Origin: Torreya grandis
Taxonomy: Eukaryota > Streptophyta > Pinopsida > Cupressales > Taxaceae
DNA: 64,000 bases
Direction of reading: 5' to 3'
Assembly: GCA_037957365.1 (NCBI GenBank)
Contig: JARHVA010000224.1
Location: 4,065,501 to 4,129,500, forward strand
Shown piece after piece: positions 30,232 to 40,722 of this stretch (positions are counted from its first letter, which is position 1; every line of letters starts with the position of its first letter). The notes beneath the pieces are model-generated. The model worked only from the letters and a program-made list of their open reading frames with translations. It ran no database searches and was not told the DNA's origin. A program made the translations under genes and the position numbers.

Positions 30232-30657
30232 AAATGATCCCACTAGATCATTGCATGACCCTTAAACTTGGTACATGAAAACTTCACCTTATTTTCTTCT
30301 AACATGGTTCTCCACTAAAATAAATTCTCCATGCTATTTATCTAATCAACTAGCTCCTCTAGTTGTAAACTCCCCCCATAATTTAGAACTTCAATTTTGA
30401 CTCCATCATTTCTTCCCCTTGCAAAAATTATTCTTCATGCTCTTCATCATAAATGGTTTCTCCTTTTTTGTCTTCTTCTCTTTGCCTTATCCCCATGTTA
30501 GTGAACATTATGGCTAGATGTGCCATTTCTCTGCTCAGCTCTTGCATATTTATGTTTGTCTAAGCCAATCCTCCTCTTGCTTGTCTTCTTTCCATACTTT
30601 CAAATGAAAACACAAACACAAATCCTCCCTAGGATTATCCTTTATCTGATGCCATTT
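30232..30657 (-). pseudogene. chromovirus derivative X1: Gag N-terminal fragment and primer site
   Basis: Minus strand. Matches 34070-34485 of X2 (Gag start with MARRQ, then MQELSREMAHLA). The primer site for initiator tRNA-Met lies at 30643-30655 (minus tggcatcagataa, degraded). Gag is cut at 30232 by the junction with caulimovirid B, so the rest of this element is missing. Non-functional. Confidence 0.75.
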
Positions 30658-31528
30658 GATGTGGTTGCATATCCTCTCAAAGAAATTCCAAAACTATGCT
30701 TGATTTAAGAGGGAAGAATGAGGCAAAACTTGACATAAGAAAATTCTCACGAGTTATATTTCAATTTATTCAAATGAAAATTGAAATCTTCTCCACACTA
30801 CCACATTACAAATCTTTGAAATAACAATTTTTCACCTTACAAACTCTTCCAAGGGAATAAACATAAACCACTATGAATTACAAATAAAGATTATCATCAT
30901 TTCTAAAAGAAAACCAAAGCTAAAAATTACTATTCAAGGAAAATTTGTTTGTCTTAAACTAAGATGGATAATAACAAGAAGGTGGAGTGGAAGACAAAAA
31001 AATCATACCCCATATCCCACTTGGGGTCATCATTACTAAAGACAAAGCCTCCCATGTGAAAAGTGGGTGCCAACTTCCCAAGACTAGTCAAAAAGTTGAT
31101 GGAGATTCCAACCATGGATAGTGTAATTTGTCCCCCACTATCACAACCCTCCAAACGCTGATTGATTCATTTTTTTAACCAAACTTTGTTTGCCTCCTCA
31201 TGAAAAATTTTCCAACTCCATTGATCCATATGGATTTAATTGAATTTACTAGACTTACTTGAATTTGTCTCCAGGGAATATGTTACCATTCCCTGGCAAT
31301 CCAACTCCACTGATCCATATGAATTTACTTGAATTCATTGGATTGAGTATCCTTCATAAATTCTTCATGGAATATTGGAAATCCAAAATAATTTCCATCA
31401 ACAATAGTGCCAATTAGGAATAGTGGCAAATAGAAACCACCACGACACGCCATCAAGTGGAACCACATCATCAAGACACTTCACCAAATAAAATAATGAG
31501 ACACATCACCAATGTAATATTGGCACCT
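30658..31528 (-). repeat. chromovirus LTR of X1 (with internal insertion)
   Basis: 871 bp, starts tgatgtggttgc on the plus strand. About 130 bp longer than its relatives because of an extra stretch near 31215-31380 that contains two copies of ccaactccattgatccatatg-like sequence. It directly abuts the next LTR at 31529. Confidence 0.85.
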
Positions 31529-32301
31529 TGATGTAGATGTACATACTCTCAAATAAATTCTAAAATTATGCTTGATTCAAGAGGAAAGAATGAGACAAAA
31601 CTTGACACAGGAAAATTCTCACAACTTATATTTCAATTTCTTCAAATGAAAATTACAATCTTCTCCACACTACCACATTAAAAATCCTTCAAACAAAAAT
31701 ATTTCACCTCAAAAACTCTTCCAAGGAAATAAACATAAACCACTATGGATTACAAATAAGGATTATCATCTTTTTTTTAAAAAAAACAAAGCTAAAAACT
31801 ACTATTCAAAGAAAATTAGTCCACCTTCCACTAGGATGGAGAATGACAAGAAGGTGGAGTGGAAGACAAATAAAAATCACATCCCATATTCCACATGGGG
31901 TCACCATTACTAAGGACAAAGCTTTCCATGTGAAAATTTGGCACCAACCTCCCAAGATTAGTCAAAAAGTTGATGGAGATTCCACTCATGCATAGGGTAA
32001 TTTGTCCCCCACCATCACAAACCTCCGAATGTTGATTGATTCCCTTTTCTACCATACTTTATTTATCTCTTCATGAAAATTTCACCCCATGCCACATAGG
32101 CAATCCAAAATAATGTACATAAATAAAAGTGATAATATAGAATAGTGGTAATTAGGAATAGTGGCAAATAGTAACCACCAAGACACCTCACCAAGTGGAA
32201 CCACATCATCAAGACACTTCACCAAATGAAATAGTGAGACACATCACCAATGGAATATTGGAATCAAGATACATCACCAATGAAATATTGACACCACATC
32301 A
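31529..32301 (-). repeat. 3' LTR of X2
   Basis: 773 bp; plus-strand ends tgatgtagatg and ccacatca, forming the short inverted repeat TGATGTGG/CCACATCA seen in this LTR family. Confidence 0.85.
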
Positions 32302-33240
32302 TCCTCCTTTAGTTAAAATAACATAGCTCCTGCAAGTTGATCTGAATGTATTTCTTTTATTTTTTCTTGTCACTCTTCGATAGTTCCCATTCTATAATCC
32401 ATGTATTTTTTTCTTGTGACAATCCTTCCCATTGCACCAAATATCTATTATAGCTTCTTTGCCTCATGTGCATAGTCTTCATATCCATAATTTGTGCTCT
32501 CTTTTCCTTATTCTTTGGATTATTTTATCTCTTCCTGCCATCTGTTATAATTTTGTAATTCACATTACTTTTTTGCAACCTCCTCATTTTACCTTTTTCC
32601 ATAAATTCTTCTGTATCATTACTAACTTTCTCTGTAACTGGTAATTGCAATTTTAATTTTTCTATGACCCTGTTCACCAAACTAGGCTTGCGAGTCTCTA
32701 AACTTTCTTCAACAAATTTTAGTTGTCATCCTTCCTCAACCTTCAACCTTACATGTCTATTCTCTTCCTCTTATTGGATGTCACATGAACTCTTTTCCAT
32801 TAAACAATAACTTATCATCCTCATATCCTTGATACATTCTTTTGTAGAAAACATACTTTCTACAATTCCTTCTTTTATAAATACTAAGATTACCTTTGTG
32901 CCATCTTTCAAAAATGAATATGTAATCTTTGCTCTATCATGAGTGACTTTCCTATCAAATTTGCATGGTCTCCTCAACAATACATGGCATGCATCCATGG
33001 GAAAAAGATCATACCATAACTCATCCTTATATCTTTTTTCTATGGAAAACTTAACTAAACATCTAAATTATCAATAGTGACTTCATTCCCTTTATTAAAC
33101 CATGAAATTTTATAAGGACTAGGATGTTTTTCACAATGCAATCCTAATTTTTCTAACATTTTCTTGGAAACCATATTTTCACAGCTACCCCCATCAATGA
33201 TTACCTTGCATACATTTCCACTCGAAGTACATCTTGTTCA
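32302..33240 (-). pseudogene. X2 protease and chromodomain remnant
   Basis: Minus strand. The aspartic protease strand IIDGGSCENMVSKKMLEKLG (about 33206-33147) carries a DGGS box. A downstream block reads MDACHVLLRRPCKFDRKVTH (32998-32939), normally found between protease and RT in chromoviruses. The sequence then jumps to the end of pol: RYLVQWEGLSQEK (about 32450-32410) is the core of a chromodomain, which targets integration to histone-marked chromatin. RT, RNase H and integrase are deleted between the two. Stops break the frame. Confidence 0.75.
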
Positions 33241-34485
33241 AAAAATATTCATCCTCAACCATGCATCACCTCCTCCTTTGTTTTGCTCCAACTCTTGCGT
33301 TGGAGCTATCATGGTTCTCCTTGCCATGAGATTCTCTCCAAAATTTGCTTCTGCAAATTTAGTAGCTTGATTTTATAGCTTAGATTTAACCAATCTCACC
33401 CTTGGACAATACTCTTCTCTTCTTGATTGTATTTGAGGACATTCATTGGACTTGTGTCCTTCATCTCCACATATGTAACAAACTATGGTTCTGGGTTGGT
33501 TAGGAAACCAACTTCTTGCACCTCCATATATATGTTCTCTTTGGAATCCTCTTCCTCTTTGATGATATTAGAATCATTCTTTGTTATCTTCTCTCCTCTC
33601 TATACCATGTGATGATTCTCCTCTTATATGATCAAATCTACCATTAGTGCTATTGAAACCACCTTGTCCCCATGCTTGAGAGGATTGCCCTATTTTTGGA
33701 TCGAATGTCCTTTTAAAAACTTGTCTATTTTACTTCTCTTCTACTTTCAAGTCTAACTAATAAGCCTCTTCCATGCTCATAACTCTATGCATACTCAACT
33801 CGTCTTGAATAGAAAATTTTAAACCATTCACATACCTTTCATCCATTTTCTCATCTTTTTCTTCATGCTCTACTCTTATGGATAGCTTGTATAATTCATT
33901 TGTGTACTCTTGTATACTCTTTTCTATTTGTTTCAAATTTTGATATTTTTTGTAAAAGGTTTGAGAGTAATCTAAAGGAAGGAACTTTTCTCTAAGTTTA
34001 TTCTCCATTTTTCTCCAGGTACTAATTCTTTGGTTGTTCTTTCTTTGCCTCTCTTTTATAAATGATCCCACTAGATCACTTCATGACCCTTAAACTTGGT
34101 ACATGCAAACTTCACCTTCTTTTCTTCTAACATATTTCTCCACTCAAAATAACTTTTTCATGCTATTAATCTAATTGACCAGCTCCTCTAGTTGTAAACT
34201 CCCCCCATAATCATGAACTTCAATCTTAACTCCATTTCATCATTTCAATGCTCTGATCATTATTTTCTCCATTGATAGTGGTTCTTCCCTTTGCATCAAT
34301 TATTCTTCATGCTCTTCATCATGAATGGTTTCTCCTTCTGTGTCTTTTTCTCTTTGTCTTCTCCCCATGCTAGTGAACATTGTGGTTAGATGTGCCATTT
34401 CTCTCCTTAGCTCTTGCATATCTTTGTTCATCTGAGTTAATCCTCCTCTTTCTTGTCTTCTTGCCATACTTGTAAATGAAAACAA
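33241..34485 (-). pseudogene. X2 Gag
   Basis: Minus strand. N-terminal MARRQERGGLTQMNKDMQEL (ORF 34485-34300); capsid part at 34071-33757 with W.KMENKLREKFLPL, QIEKSIQEYTNELYKLSIRV and MSMEEAY, the usual chromovirus Gag pattern; then an intact CCHC knuckle (CYICGDEGHKSNEC, about 33480-33435). A frameshift and a stop separate the first two segments. It would form the particle and bind RNA. Confidence 0.85.
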
Positions 34486-34529
34486 AAAAAATAAATCCTC
34501 CCTATTATTCTACTTTCTCTTATACCACT

Positions 34530-35297
34530 TGATGTGGCTGAAAATACTCTCAAAGAAATTCCAAAACTATGTTTGATTCAAGAGGGAAAAATGAGGCAAA
34601 ACTTGACATAGAAAAATTCTCACAACTTATATTTCAATTTCTTCAAAAGAAAATTACAATCTTCTCCACACTACCACGTTACAAATCCTTCAAACAAAAA
34701 TATTTCACCTTAAAATCTCTTCCAAGGGAATAAACATAAACCACTATGAATTATAAATAAAGATTATTATCATTTTTAAAAGAAAAGCAAAGGTAAAAAC
34801 TACTATTCAAGGAAAATTCATCCACCTTCCATTAAAATGGATAATGACAAGGTGGAGTGAAATACAAATAAAAATCATACCCCATATCCCACTTGAGGTC
34901 GTCATTACTAAAGACAAAGCCTCCCATGTGAAACATTGGCACCAACCTCCCAAGACTAGTCAAAAATTTGATGGAGATTCCAATCATGCATAGTATAATT
35001 TATCCCCCACCATCACAAACCTCTAAAAGTTGATTGATTCCCTTTTTTACCATACTTTATTTGTCTCCTTATGAAAATTTCACCCTATGCCCAATAGGCA
35101 ATCTAAAATAATGTCCATCAATAATAGTGACAATCTAGAATAATGTCAATTAAGAATAGTGGCAAATAGTAACCACCAAGACATCTCACCAAGTGGAACC
35201 ATATCATCAAGACACAACCAAATGAAATAGTGAGACACATTACCAATGGAATATTGGAATCAAGACAAATTATCAATGATATATTGGCACCACATCA
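34530..35297 (-). repeat. 5' LTR of X2
   Basis: 768 bp; plus-strand ends tgatgtggctga and ccacatca. Near its outer end it carries repeated ccaatggaatattgg-like sequence and a cluster of aatagtg repeats (35120-35170). Confidence 0.85.
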
Positions 35298-35374
35298 TCA
35301 AATCCAAAATCTCTTTAGAAATAGTTTAGGAAGATTGCCAATATTCAAAAAAAAGACTATTTTTTTTTTTTTTT
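35298..35374. other. spacer between the head-to-head elements X2 and X3, with T-tract
   Basis: About 77 bp of unassigned sequence ending in an uninterrupted run of T (about 16) at 35359-35374. It separates the X2 5' LTR from the truncated X3 5' LTR; not part of either LTR. Confidence 0.7.
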
Positions 35375-35869
35375 GAGGTTTGTGATGGTGGGAGACAAGT
35401 TACACTATTCATAATTGAAATTTATTTCAATTGTTTGACTAATCTTTGAGGTTTGACACTAACTTATCACATGGAATGTTTCTCCTTAGTAATGATTACT
35501 CCAATTAGAATATGAGTGTGATTTTCCTTTGTCTTCCACTCCACTTTTTCATTATCCATCCTAGTGAAAGGGGGACAAAATTTTCCTTAAACGATAGTTT
35601 TTAGCTTTGATTTTCTTTTAAAAATGATGATAATCTTTATTGTATTTTTCATAGTGATTTATGTTAATTCCCTTGGAAAGTTTTAAAGCTGAAAATAGTG
35701 TTGTTTGAAAGATTGTAACATGGTGGAGGTTAAAACCATTGTAATTTCATTTGATGAATATGATGTATATGTTGTGAGAATTTCCTACGTCAAAATATTG
35801 CCTCATTCTTCCCTCTTGATTCAAGCATATTTTTAAAAAAAAATTGAGAGACTATTTACATCCACATCA
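35375..35869 (+). repeat. 5' LTR of X3, truncated
   Basis: Matches the last 495 bp or so of the LTR at 38079-38820 (from gaggtttgtgatggtggg) and ends ccacatca. Its first part is missing at the T-tract. Confidence 0.85.
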
Positions 35870-35930
35870 AATGCTATCAGAGCAAGTATAATCCTAGGGA
35901 GAATTTATGTTTGTGTTTTCATTTACAGGT

Positions 35931-36985
35931 ATGGCAAGAAGACAAGCAAAAGAAAGATTGGTTCAAATGAATAAAGATATGCAAGAGCTAAGGAGAGAAA
36001 TGATACATCTAGCCACAATGTTCACTAACATGGGGAGAAGGTAAAGAGAAAAAGACATATAAAGAGAACCATCCATAATGAAGAACATGGAGAAGAATTG
36101 TTTCAAAGGGAATAACTACTATCAATGGAGGAGAGAATGATCAAAGCATTGGAAGGAAGAAATGATGGAGTCAAAATTAAAGTTCTAGAATTTGGCGGAA
36201 GTTTACAACCAGAGGAGCTGGTTGATTGGCTAAATAGCATGGAGAAGTTATTTGAGTGGAGAACCATATCATAAGAAAAGAAGGTGAATTTTTTATGTAC
36301 CAAATTTAAGGGCCATGATCTGGTGGGATCATTTATAAAAAGAGAGGCAAAGAAATAACAAGCAAAGAATTAAAACATGGAGAAAAAAGGAGAAAAAATT
36401 TAAAGAGTTCCTTCTTTTAGATTACTCCTAAACCCTTTATATAATGTTTCAAAATTTGAAGTAGATGGAGAAGAGTGTACAAGAGTACACAAATGAATTC
36501 TACAAACTATCCATAAGAGTGGAACATGAAGAAATAGATGAGCAAATGGCTAAAATGTATGTGAATGGATGGAAATATTTCATTCAAGATGAGATTATCA
36601 TGCATAGAGTGATGAGCATGGAAGAGGCTTATCAATTAGCCTTGAAAGCAGAAAATAATTAGAATAGACAAGCTACCATAAGGACATTTGGTCCAAGGAG
36701 AGGATAATCCATGCCAATGAGAGGACGAGGTGGTTTCAAGACCACTAGAGGTGGATTTAACTATATAAGGGAGAATCATCACATGTTGTAGAAAGGAGAG
36801 AAGATAATAAACAAAGATTTCAAAATAATCAAAAGTGAAGAAGATTTCAAAGAGGACGTGGATATGGAAGTGCAAGAAGTTAGTTTTCTAACCAACCTAG
36901 AGATATTATTTGTTATATATGTGGAGAATAAGGACATAAAGAAAATGAATGTCCTCATAGGCAAGAAAAGAGGCAAGAATATCAT
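35931..36985 (+). pseudogene. X3 Gag
   Basis: Starts ATGGCAAGAAG at 35931 (MARRQAKERLVQMNKDMQEL), with the capsid part in pieces to 36660: MEKSVQEYTNEFYKLSIRVE and MSMEEAYQLALKAE match X2. A CCHC knuckle lies at about 36909-36950 (CYICGE-stop-GHKENEC), keeping all ligands but holding a stop. Several stops in total. Role as for X2 Gag. Confidence 0.8.
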
Positions 36986-38078
36986 CCAAGGGTAAACTTG
37001 GTTGAAGTTGAGCTAGAAGATCAAGATACTGAAGTTGCAGTAGCAAGATTTGGAGAGAATCTCATGGTGAGGACAACCATGATAACTCCAAGGCAAGATT
37101 TGGAGCAAAACAAAGAAGGTGATGATGCATGGTTATAGACAAGTATCTTCTGAACAAAATGCACTTCGGGTAGAAAGGTATGAAGGATAATCATTGATGG
37201 GGGTAGCTATGAAAATATGGTTTCCAAGGAAATGATTGAAAAAATACGATTGCATTGTGAAAGGCATCCTAATCCATATAGATTTTCATGTTTTAAAAGA
37301 GGAAATGAGGTTATTGTTGACAAGATATGTTTGGTGAAATTTTCCATAAGAAAGAGTTATAGAGATTAATTATGGTGTGGTTTTTTGCACATGGATGCAT
37401 GCCATATATTGTGAGGGAGACTGGAAATTTGATAGGAAAGTCACTCATGATGGAGAAAACAATAAATATTCAATTTTAAAAGATGGCACAAAGGTAATCT
37501 TAGTACCTCTTAAAGAAGTAGTAGAAAGTAAGTTTTCTACAAAAGAATGTATCAAAGATATGGAGATGATAAGCTATTGTTTAATGAAAAATAGTTCATT
37601 TGACATCCAAGAGGATGAAGAGGGTGGCCATGTAAGGTTGAAGGTTGAGGAAGGAAGACAGTTAAATGTTGTTGAAGAAAGTTTAGAGAATCACAATTCT
37701 AATTTGGTGAACAAGTTCACAGAAAAATCAAAATTACAATTACCAATTGCAGAGACAGTAATGATGCAGAGGCATTTATGGAAAAAGGTGAAATGAGGAG
37801 GTTATAGAAAAGTAATGTGAATTACATAATTATATCAAATGGTGGGAGGAGATAAAATAATCTAAAGAAAAAGAAAAAGATAGTGCAAATTATGGATATG
37901 AAGACTATGCACACGAGGCAAAGAATATATAATAGATATTTAGTGTAGTGGGAAGGACTGACAAAAGTGTAAAATACTTAGATTATAGAATGGGAGTTAT
38001 AGAATATTGACAAAAATAAATGGAAGGAATACATTCAGATCAACTTACAAGAGCTACATTATTTTAACCAGAGAAGGA
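36986..38078 (+). pseudogene. X3 protease, linker and chromodomain remnant
   Basis: Aspartic protease strand IIDGGSYENMVSKEMIEKI (about 37190-37246), the DGGS box being shared with X2. The open segment 37377-37796 follows with FDRKVTHDGENNKYSILKDG and an acidic linker, then a short chromodomain remnant near 37935-38040. Junction from linker to chromodomain is the internal deletion that removed RT, RNase H and integrase. A purine tract at 38070-38078 precedes the LTR. Confidence 0.75.
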
Positions 38079-38820
38079 TGATGTGGTGCCAATATTCCAT
38101 TGGTGTTGTGTCTTTATTCTAATATTCCAATAGTGATGTGTCTCACTATTTCATTTGGTGAAGTGTCTTGATGATGTGGTTCCACTTGGTGAGGTGTCTT
38201 GATGGTTACTATTTGCCACTATTCTTACTTGCACTATTCTATATTGTCACTATTGTTGATTGACACTATTTTGAATTGCCTATGTGGCATGGAGAGAAAT
38301 GGTCAAAAAAGAAATCAATCAACCTTTGGAGGTTTTTGATGGTGGGAGACAAGTTACACTATTCATAATTGGAATCTCTTTCAACTTTTTGACTAGTTTT
38401 TTAGGGTTGGTGTTAACTTTTCACATGGAAGGCTTTGTCCTTATTAATGATGACCCAAAGTGGAATATGAAGAGTGATTTTTCTATCTTCCACTCCACCT
38501 TATTGTCATTATCCATCCTAGTGGAAGGTAGATGAATTTTCTTTGAATAGTAGTTTTTAGCTTTGATTTTCTTTTAAAAATGATGATAATCCTTATTTTT
38601 TTCATAGTGGTTTATTTTATTCCCTTGTATAATTTGAAGGTGATAAAATTATTGTTTTAATTATATTTTTAATGTGGTAGTGTGTATAATATTGTAATTT
38701 TTATTTGAAAATATTGAAATATAAGTTGTGAGAATTTTCCTATATCAAGTTTTGCCTCATTCCCTCTTGATTCATGTATAGTTTTAGAACTTATTTGAGA
38801 GAGTCTTTGCCTCCACATCA
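38079..38820 (+). repeat. 3' LTR of X3
   Basis: 742 bp, full length: starts tgatgtggtgcc and ends ccacatca, directly followed by an inverted LTR fragment. Confidence 0.85.
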
Positions 38821-39130
38821 CTTGATTTGAATGAAAATACTCTCTCAAATAAGTTCTAAAACTTGCTTCAATTAAGAAGGAATAATGAGGCAAAATTTTG
38901 ACCCAAGAAATTATCACAACATATACTTCATATTCATCAAATGAAATGACAATGGTTTTAACCTCCACCACGTTACAATCTTTCAAACAAAAATATTTTC
39001 AAATTTAAAATTTTTCAAGGGAATTAACATAAACCACTATGAAAAATACAATAAAGATTATCATTTTTTTTTTAAAAAAACCAACGCTAAAAACTATTGT
39101 TCAAGGAAAATTTCGTCATCTTTCCACTAA
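38821..39130 (-). repeat. chromovirus LTR fragment, inverted relative to X3
   Basis: About 310 bp of the LTR in minus orientation, starting back-to-back with the X3 3' LTR end. It stops near 39130 at a short shared sequence (aagatg) where a protease-region fragment begins. Confidence 0.8.
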
Positions 39131-39210
39131 GATGAATACATGCTATGTATTATTGGGGAGACCATGGAAATTTGATAGGAAAGTCACTCATGAGGAGACA
39201 AATAAAGTCT
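39131..39210 (+). pseudogene. chromovirus protease-downstream fragment between two LTR pieces
   Basis: About 80 bp reading MNTCYVLLGRPWKFDRKVTH in plus orientation, matching 32998-32939 of X2 and 37390-37450 of X3. It is set between two minus-orientation LTR pieces, so a rearrangement joined them. Confidence 0.8.
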
Positions 39211-39971
39211 CAAATGAGACAAATCACTCTCAATAAATTCTATAGCAAACTTGAATTAAGAAAGAAGAATGTGCAAAAATTAAAACAAGAAGTTTTCTCA
39301 CAACATATGCTTCATATTCAATATTATGGAATTGCAATATTTTTTCACTACTACCACATTAAAATACTATATCTTTTATTTATTTACTTTTCAAGGTAAT
39401 AAACATAAATCACTATGAAAAATATAATAAGAATTGTCATCCTTTTTAAAAGAAAATCAAAGCTAAAAACTATTGTTCAAAGAAAATTTCGTCCCTCTTC
39501 CACTAGGATGGATAATGACAATAAGGTGGAGTGGAATACAAATAAACATCACACCCCATATCCCACTTTGGGTCATCTTACAAAGGACAAACCTCCCATG
39601 TAAAAATTTGGTGCCAACCCTTAAAGACTAGTTAAAAGGTTGGAGGAGATTCCAATTATGAATAGTGTAACTTGTCTCCCACCATCGCAAACCTCTAAAG
39701 GTTGATTGATTTCATTTTTTACCATAATTTATTTGTATTCTTATTAAAATTTCTCCCCATGCCACATAGGTAATCCAAAATAGTGTTCATCAACAATAGT
39801 GACAATCTAGAATAGTGTCAGTTAGTAATAGTGGCAAATAGTAACCACCAAGACACCTCACCAAGTGGAACCACATCATCAAGACACTTCACCAAATGAA
39901 ATAGTGAGACACATAACCAATGGAATATTAGAATAAATACACATCACCAATGGAATATTGGCACCACATCA
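39211..39971 (-). repeat. chromovirus LTR (minus orientation)
   Basis: LTR lacking its exact first bases; ends ccacatca at 39971, followed by a 13-bp remnant of internal purine tract (minus gttgggaagatga). Confidence 0.8.
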
Positions 39972-39984
39972 TCATCTTCCCAAC

Positions 39985-40722
39985 AAATACTCTCAAAGAA
40001 ATTCCAAAACTATGCTTGATTCAAGAGAGAAGAATGAGGCAAAACATGACATAAGAAAATTCTCACAACTTATATTTAAATTTATTCAAATAAAAATTAA
40101 AATATTCTCCACACTAACATGTTAAAAATCCTTCAAACAACAATATTTCACCTTATAAACACTTCCAAGGGAATAAACATAAACCACTATGAAAATTACA
40201 ATAAGGATTATCATCATTTTTAAAAGAAATGAAAAGCTAAAACTATTATTCAAGAAAAATTGTGTTCACCTCCATCATAAGGGATAATGACAAGGAAGGT
40301 GGAGTGGATGACAAATAAAAATCACACCCCATATCCCACTTGGGGTCATCATTACTAAAGACAAACCTCCCATGTAAAAAGTTGGCATCACACTCCAAGA
40401 CAAGTCAAAAAGTGAATGCAGATTCGAATCTAGAATAGTAAAATTTGTTCCCCACCATCATAATCCTTAAAATATTGATTGATCTTATTTTTTACCATGT
40501 TTTTATGGGTACCCACATGAAAAAATCACCCTATCCACAAAGGTAATCAAAAATAGTAGCAATCAACTAAAGTGACAATCAAGAATAGTGTCAACTTGGA
40601 ATAGTTGTAAATAGGGACCACCATGACACTTTACTACCAAGTGGAACATCATTACCAAGGCACTTCATCACATGAAACTACATCACCAAGACACTTCATT
40701 AATTGGAATAATGGTGCCACAT
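39985..40722 (-). repeat. 3' LTR of chromovirus element X4
   Basis: About 738 bp; the inner end is at 40722, next to a purine tract (minus ggaggagga). The outer start lacks the terminal tgatgtgg bases. Confidence 0.8.

Larger units (their letters stand above)
31529..35297 (-). mobile_element. chromovirus derivative X2 (non-autonomous; Gag, protease, chromodomain)
   Basis: 3.77 kb element on the minus strand. 5' LTR 34530-35297, degraded tRNA-Met primer site 34516-34527 (minus tggtataagaga), Gag, protease, a short chromodomain remnant, purine tract next to 32302 (minus aaaggagga), 3' LTR 31529-32301. RT, RNase H and integrase are absent although both LTRs and the chromodomain are present. So the internal deletion arose within an otherwise normal chromovirus. 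X3 has the same arrangement, which suggests a family that moved by using proteins of a complete relative. Confidence 0.85.
35375..38820 (+). mobile_element. chromovirus derivative X3 (non-autonomous, plus strand)
   Basis: Same layout as X2 in the opposite orientation: 5' LTR truncated at its start (35375-35869), primer site 35872-35884 (tgctatcagagca), Gag, protease, chromodomain remnant, purine tract (agagaagga) and a full 3' LTR 38079-38820. The internal deletion that removes RT to integrase is in the same place as in X2. X2 and X3 face away from each other with their 5' ends 77 bp apart, making a large inverted repeat. Confidence 0.85.

Noticed and set aside
36779..36985. minus-strand frame opposite the X3 Gag zinc finger
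   Set aside because: Shadow of the plus-strand Gag, which has a recognisable CCHC knuckle.
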